Positions 59,535 through 64,000 of a stretch of 64,000 nucleotides of DNA are shown here, piece by piece; the stretch's first letter is position 1; each line of letters begins with the position of its first letter. The position numbers and the translations under genes were made by a program. The stretch comes from Eutreptiella sp. 'Long Island Sound 2002' (taxonomy: Eukaryota; Euglenozoa; Euglenophyceae; Eutreptiales; Eutreptiaceae): positions 169,225,031 to 169,289,030 of the forward strand of contig OZ038380.1 of assembly GCA_964036045.1 (NCBI GenBank), given 5' to 3'. The notes under the pieces are model-generated. The model did no database searches, had not been told where the DNA came from, and worked only from the letters and a program-made list of their open reading frames with translations.

Positions 59535-59623
59535 CCGTCGTCGAGGAGCAGGAGCGTGAGCAGGCCGCCGCAGAGTACGCGGCCCGCGAGCGGGACCGCG
59601 CGCGCGACGAAAGCGAGAAGAAG
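59535..59623 (+). CDS. Exon, coiled-coil gene G
   Basis: Acceptor CCCTCTCCCCAG; two bases, then 29 codons VVEEQEREQAAAEYAARERD plus RARDESEKK, and donor AAG|GTGTGC in phase 0. It is almost pure Glu/Arg/Ala coiled coil. Entry phase fits exon 52665-52788 and exit phase fits exon 60320-60422. Confidence 0.55.
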
Positions 59624-59837
59624 GTGTGCGGTGCCCGGCACTGGGCGCTTCGCTCTGGGAGGCGGTGCGCCGGCCGCACCAGTTTCAAGCCGCCCTCCCG
59701 CCGTCCCCGGTGGCATGTGGTGGGGGGACGAGGCACTCTGGGCCTCCCCCCCTGCCAGTGGGGCGCCTGATCTTGGGACCGCATGTTGGTATGGTCCCTG
59801 GGTTGTGCTCAGTGTTCGGTCGACGGGACGGGGGGGG

Positions 59838-60080
59838 GGTTAGAAATGGGTGTGCAGCGGTTAGAAATAGGTGTGCAGCGGTTAGAAATGGGTGTGCAGC
59901 GGTTAGAAATGGGTGTGCAGCGGTTAGAAACGGGTGTGCAGCGGTTAGAAATGGGTGTGCAGCGGTTAGAAATGGGTGTGCAGCGGTTAGAAATGGGTGT
60001 GCAGCGGATAGAAATGGGTGTGCAGCGGTTAGAAATGGGTGTGCAGCGGTTAGAAACGGGTGTGCAGCGGTTAGAAATGG
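59838..60080 (+). repeat. 21-bp minisatellite, about 11-12 units
   Basis: Tandem GGTTAGAAATGGGTGTGCAG units with C added (21 bp), a few with AAACGGG or GGATAG. It is open in frame as RLEMGVQ repeats but lies in an intron between phase-matched exons, so it is not counted as coding. Confidence 0.95.
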
Positions 60081-60099
60081 GCCCGCACCGGGACAGTCG

Positions 60100-60160
60100 T
60101 AGCATTGGACAGCTCTGATCTCTGATTCCGAGGGATTCCTCGAGTGCCTTCTGCTGAGGG
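60100..60160 (+). repeat. S1 small-RNA relic, copy 4
   Basis: GGACAGCTCTGATCTCTGAT then CCGAGGGATTCCTCGAG matches the 5' half of the S1 core. The hairpin is CGAGG/CCTCG, a paired change from CGAGA/TCTCG of copy 3. The 3' half and the A tail are lost. Confidence 0.6.
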
Positions 60161-60319
60161 GGGCTCGCCGTTTCGCTGTGGCCGGAAACCAAACAAAAGT
60201 CTACATCCCCAACTTCAGAGACGTTGTCGGTGACGTCTGTGAGTGCCCATGTGTTGGTCGCCTCGTTTTGCCTCTGCCCATGTGCTTAGGCTGCTCGGGT
60301 GACGGTGCTCCTTGGGCAG

Positions 60320-60422
60320 CACCCCATGCAAGCCCCCACCGACGCGAGGGATGACTTCAGTTATGAGGTTTCTGCCGCGGACCGCGTGGCCGCCCGCAAA
60401 TCGCTTTTGGAGAATTTTGTAG
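60320..60422 (+). CDS. Exon, gene G
   Basis: Acceptor CTTGGGCAG, phase 0 entry; HPMQAPTDARDDFSYEVSAA then DRVAARKSLLENFV and one base, donor TAG|GTTTGG (phase 1). The donor resembles that of exon 52665-52788 (TAG|GTTTGC). A donor 4 bases earlier (GTAGGT) is possible, but only this one keeps frame with exon 61109-61180. Confidence 0.5.
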
Positions 60423-60769
60423 GTTTGGATGGCGCTGCAGTCCGTCCGTGTCTGTCTGAGGGCGTGTCAGTGTGCGCCTGCGATGGGCCGTGCGTGTGCC
60501 GCCTGCGCTTGCGTGTGCGCGCGCGCTTGTCCGGGTTTGTGTTTGCGTGGGCTCATTGTTTTGTGTTGTTTGTCATCGCGTTGGCCTTTATTTCTGCCGT
60601 TGTCTCGCTTTTACTGTTGACGGTTTGTGTTGCTCCCGTGTCAGTGTCTGCGTGCAAGGGCCGCCAAGTGGTGTCATGCACATTTCTTTGTTTGCTTGAC
60701 CTGCCTCCGGACGAGAACTTGACGACAGTTGGGGCGAGTCGTGCTCACACCCCGAGGCAAGGTCAGCTG

Positions 60770-60895
60770 AGGTGACAAGTGGGGTGACGTGGGGTGACGT
60801 GACGTGAGGTGAGATGAGGGGAGGGGAGGGGAGGTGAGGCGAGGGGAGGGGAGGGGAGGGGAGGTGAGGTGAGGTGAGGTGGGCAGGGCTGTGTG
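60770..60895 (+). repeat. Purine-rich GGTGA/GGGGA array
   Basis: Imperfect pentamer repeats (GTGAC, GTGAG, GGGGAG) over about 120 bp within an intron, strongly strand-asymmetric G/A. Confidence 0.8.
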
Positions 60896-61108
60896 AGCAA
60901 CGCGGCAGGAAGGACGGCTGTACCCGTGCAGGTCCCCGCGAGTGTTGCTGCCTCGGTTCCGGTTCCGCGCTCTCTGTGTGTTTGGCCGCGCTATCTCTGG
61001 CCCATCGAATCGCCAGCCCTCGAACACATTGACGAGGGCCTGTCTGCCGCGCGGGGCGTGGGGGTCCGCCACTCCCCCCCCCCCCGACGCCCGTTTGTGC
61101 GCTCACAG

Positions 61109-61180
61109 GCACGGCGCGGATGGTGCTGACGATCAACCGCATCAAGACGCGCTTGGCCAACGCGTCCTCCAGCCTCAAAG
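61109..61180 (+). CDS. Exon, gene G
   Basis: Acceptor GCGCTCACAG; two bases complete a Gly codon, then TARMVLTINRIKTRLANASS and SLK plus one base, donor AAAG|GTACCC (phase 1). A short amphipathic helix. Phases match both neighbours. Confidence 0.5.
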
Positions 61181-61498
61181 GTACCCCCTCCGCGACGTTC
61201 TGCGACGCTCCTCGACCCCAGGAACCGCCCGCCGCTGCGGGGCGCCGGCCCGTGTATCGCGCGTCGTCCGTTTCGTGGCCGGCAGTGACTCAGACAAGTG
61301 CTCATGACCCCCCTCCAAAAGAGGATCCACCTCCTCTGGGAAAGGGGATGGACCCCCCGGGGGCAGCGGTGGAGTCAAACTGCTCGGAGGTTGAGGGGGG
61401 ACCTTAAAGATGCAGGAAAGACGATCGACCCTTGGCGGATATTGTCGGAGCATTTGGACTTTTTCGTAGAGAACTGCCCCCCCCCCCCCCCCCCACGT

Positions 61499-61798
61499 GC
61501 AGGGGAGTAGTGGAATGGCCGTACACCACAGGGGGGGGGGGGGGTTACCCCACTGATGATCTCCGCCCGCCTTCAACGGGGACCATAGGGGGAGGAGGGG
61601 GGTCCCAGCCAAAGTCCCCCGATCCCCCCTCCCCCCTTCCCCCAGGGCTGACCGTGGGTGTGCCCGGGGTGTGCCGGCCCGATGTCGATGCGATGCGCAA
61701 TCCGCGCCCCATGCCTTAGGCCTTGCGTCCAGAGGACGGACAGAGCCATGGGCTGGGTGCATGCCAAACCAAACCAAACCAAAGCAAACCAAACCCTC
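61499..61798 (+). mobile_element. MITE-like element of the CAGGGATG/TTCTAATA family
   Basis: Starts CAGGGGAGTAGTGGAATGGC with CCGTACACCACAGG, has the GGGGACCATAGGGGG..GGGTCCCAGCC module, and runs into the TTCTAATACATCCCTGG array, which repeats its right end. The left end resembles the inverse of that motif. Confidence 0.4.
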
Positions 61799-62000
61799 CC
61801 CCCCCCCCCTTCTAATACATCCCTGGTTTACCCCCCCCCTTCTAATACATCCCTGGTTTACCCCCCCCTTTCTAATACATCCCTGGTTTACCCCCCCCTT
61901 TCTAATACATCCCTGGTTTACCCCCCCCCCCCTTTCTAATACATCCCTGGTTTACCCCCCCCTTCTAATACTGATACATCCCTGGTTTACCCCCCCCCCT
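61799..62000 (+). repeat. 30-bp array of TTCTAATACATCCCTGG plus C-run
   Basis: Six to seven tandem copies of C-run + TTCTAATACATCCCTGGTTT + A. Each unit pairs a CTAAT branch-point-like motif with a C-rich polypyrimidine tract, and it sits in an intron of gene G. It ends at a CTGCAG that could act as an acceptor. Confidence 0.9.
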
Positions 62001-62383
62001 GCAGATCTACGGGACCATCGCGGGAAATCACGAATTTACCGCTGGGAAAATCTGATCGGGCTACTTTTCGTACGCAAATTTTTGGGTCCCAGACCCCCCC
62101 CCCCCACGTCTGCGTAGTCGAGGTCCTCAGAATTCAATTGGGGGGACCAACGATTTCCAAAGCCAACGACAGGGGGATGCCTGATTCCCCGACACCCCCG
62201 CAGGAGACCCCCCCCGACCCCCGCGCGCCGGAGGTGGGCAAGGGCGGCCCCCCGGCGCCACCCCCCCCCCCCCTCCCCCCGGCCCTGGACGGTCCCCACA
62301 CGACCCGGCCGCGCCCTCAGAGGGCGTGCAGCGCACGGATCTCCCACGGGGCAGTGACCCGCTGGAGGGCGATGCCCCGGGGC

Positions 62384-62391
<8 letters not shown>

Positions 62392-62424
<33 letters not shown>
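62392..62424 (+). repeat. (GA)n microsatellite
   Basis: About 16 uninterrupted GA dinucleotides. Confidence 0.95.
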
Positions 62425-62426
<2 letters not shown>

Positions 62427-62531
62427 CGCGGCGCGGGTGGCGGATGGAGGCCCCGGGCCCAGGGCTTCTTTAGAATAATTACAAACCAGGGGGGGCGGGG
62501 ACCCCTCCCCCAAAACCCCCTCCCCCCCTCC

Positions 62532-62640
62532 CCAGACCAAAGTGACCATCGCGGGAAAAAACGAAATTTACAATAAGGAAAATCTGGTCAGGCCATTTTT
62601 GGTACACCAAGTTTTGGGTCCAAAACCCCCTTCCCCCCTC
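62532..62640 (+). repeat. Intronic GGACCATCGCGGG-type module
   Basis: CCAGACCAAAGTGACCATCG .. AATCTGGTCAGGCC .. TTTTGGGTCCAAAACCCC is the closest relative of 1893-1990 and 62003-62100. Confidence 0.6.
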
Positions 62641-63139
62641 CCCACCCTGCTCAAAAGAAGCCCTGCCCAGGCCGCGTTTGGGGGTGGGAGGCGGACGGAG
62701 ACAAGGGGCGATGGTGAGCGTTGCGACGGACATGCCCCTCTCCCCCACCGATCGCGCCCCCACCAGAGGCAACACCACGAGGCACGAGGCTGCCGCGCAC
62801 CGCTCATTGGGGACCACGTGGGGATCCGGACCCTGTCCTACATCGGACGGGATTGGAGGGCACCCTCTAAATGATTGTGGGTTTGGGGACGATGGAACGT
62901 GATGCCTGGCAGCGCCGGCTGCGGCGAGGGGGGCGGGGGGGGTCGGCGATGCTGCAAATGGTGGGCAGGGGGTTCGAAAACAGTCCCCCCCCCCCGCGCG
63001 CCACCCGATGGCGAGCAGCGGAAGTGGCCGCACGCAATGCCAGGCATCGGTCGCCCGCAGCCGGGGGGGCGCGCCCCCAGAACACACAGCGGGGCGCGTC
63101 GCAGCGGAAGTGCCAACTCTCATATATGTGCGTCCTCAG

Positions 63140-63218
63140 GGGAGAAGGCAAACTACCAACTGAAGGCAGATGACGCTCCTGCGATCAGCCTCTTCACGCT
63201 CCCCGCCGCGAATGCGAG
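63140..63218 (+). CDS. Exon, gene G
   Basis: Acceptor GTGCGTCCTCAG; two bases finish a Gly codon, then EKANYQLKADDAPAISLFTL plus PAANA and two bases, donor GCGAG|GTATGA. The GEK start matches the terminal exon of gene A (7126), hinting at common ancestry. Entry phase fits exon 61109-61180. Confidence 0.5.
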
Positions 63219-64000
63219 GTATGACTGGCCCGTGCATTGTGTGCCTCGATGGTGGCGTGTGCATGACGAGGGAGGGGGTGTGACGGGACGGGGCATCAGA
63301 TGTTCGATATACTGCCGGGGACGGAATCATTCGCTGGTAATCTGGGGTGCAGGGGGGGGGGGGCTCAGAAATCCGACTCCGAATCCGACTCAACCTCTAA
63401 GGCCGAAGGAGTGCCGAGGACGACACGCAAAGCCGCCTGTGTTTCAGGTTCAGATGACACTGTCCTATAATATGCATGCATGGCCTTGGTCTGTAGCTAT
63501 GAGTGACTCTTCTAATTTGGTGCGAGGCACACTGTACATAGTGTTTTGCAGCTTTATTGTGAAGATCACACATTGGACTAAAGGCTGGAAGTGCCTATGG
63601 CGGGGGCATTCAGTCATTCAGAACCGACCATTGCTCTCTCTCTCTCTCAGAAATCCGATAGCGCGAGGGGTTCCGGAAACCCCCCCTTTTTCAAAAATGA
63701 TCTCGTGGGGCTTTTTTTAAGGGTGTTTTTTGATGCAAGCGCACCATTTGTGAAAGATCTTTCCGGTGACATTCTTTTGGGCTACGCATCCACAATTTTG
63801 GTGGTCATTTGAGGTGGGGATATGGACTCAAAACACACACAGTTTTTGGTGGCCCCTTGAGTTGGGGATGTGGAGGGGGTTGGAAAAAAATTTCGTGCCT
63901 GGAAAAAGTTTTCGTACCCCCCCCCCCCCGGGGGTTGGCTGCGAACAAAGTCTCACGTGATAATTGTAGCATTTGCAATTTTCCGCCCAAAAAGCCACGG
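63219..64000. other. Gene G downstream, exon unclear
   Basis: Two possible acceptors precede nearly identical codons AAATCCGA (63370 and 63650). The first opens KSDSESDSTSKAEGV and continues to a TAA; the second opens KSDSARGSGNPPFF. Neither fits the phase of exon 63140-63218 directly, so the gene's end is unresolved. Confidence 0.35.

Noticed and set aside
59626-60118. ORFs of RLEMGVQ or RNGCAAV repeats
   Set aside because: Generated by the 21-bp minisatellite, lying between phase-matched exons and so intronic.

Overview
This is nuclear DNA of a GC-rich, intron-bearing, transposon-loaded eukaryote, most likely a free-living protist or alga. The reasons are coding blocks bounded by phase-consistent GT..AG splice sites, introns rich in poly-C/poly-G runs, LINE, tyrosine-recombinase and hAT-type elements, and the absence of any operon, rRNA or bacterial gene set. 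I cannot name the species. Every coding feature I can support lies on the + strand.

Three host loci are visible. (1) 1-7435: the 3' part of a multi-exon coiled-coil gene (firm exons 2131-2325, 3803-4045 and 7126-7435, all joined in phase 0; weaker candidates at 1-52, 2862-2969 and about 4540-4676). (2) 21924-35020: a four-exon gene that would encode about 1434 residues, with two degenerate von Willebrand factor A (vWA) domains separated by a roughly 840-residue Ser/Pro/Arg-rich linker and ending in a YPDSQ pentapeptide array. Its first intron holds a hAT-like MITE and its last, 7.6 kb long, holds an apparently intact LINE. (3) 52665-63218 and beyond: scattered small exons of a second coiled-coil gene whose splice phases agree with one another.

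Mobile DNA fills most of the rest. 27783-33632 is a LINE with one uninterrupted 1.7-kaa ORF (zinc ribbon, APE endonuclease, reverse transcriptase, RNase H, zinc knuckle). 45951-51021 is a tyrosine-recombinase retrotransposon ordered gag, recombinase, RT-RNase H, with A1..B1..A2..B2 split direct repeats; its RT-RNase H frame carries two in-frame UAG codons. Four hAT-like MITEs (three of one family at 4065, 10995 and 14560, and one of another at 22499) have exact 8-bp target duplications and CCAACCGCC-type minisatellite cores; hAT transposase relics (BED finger near 45.8 kb, dimerisation region near 26.7 kb) lie elsewhere. There are also TA-flanked inverted-repeat elements, foldback elements with tRNA-like arms, and a roughly 100-nt structured RNA retroposed at least three times with 20-27-bp target duplications.

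The long stretches 7.4-11 kb, 15-21.4 kb, 35-45 kb, 51-52.6 kb and 53.1-58 kb hold decayed repeats and no gene I can defend, apart from one 126-codon basic ORF at 19529-19909.
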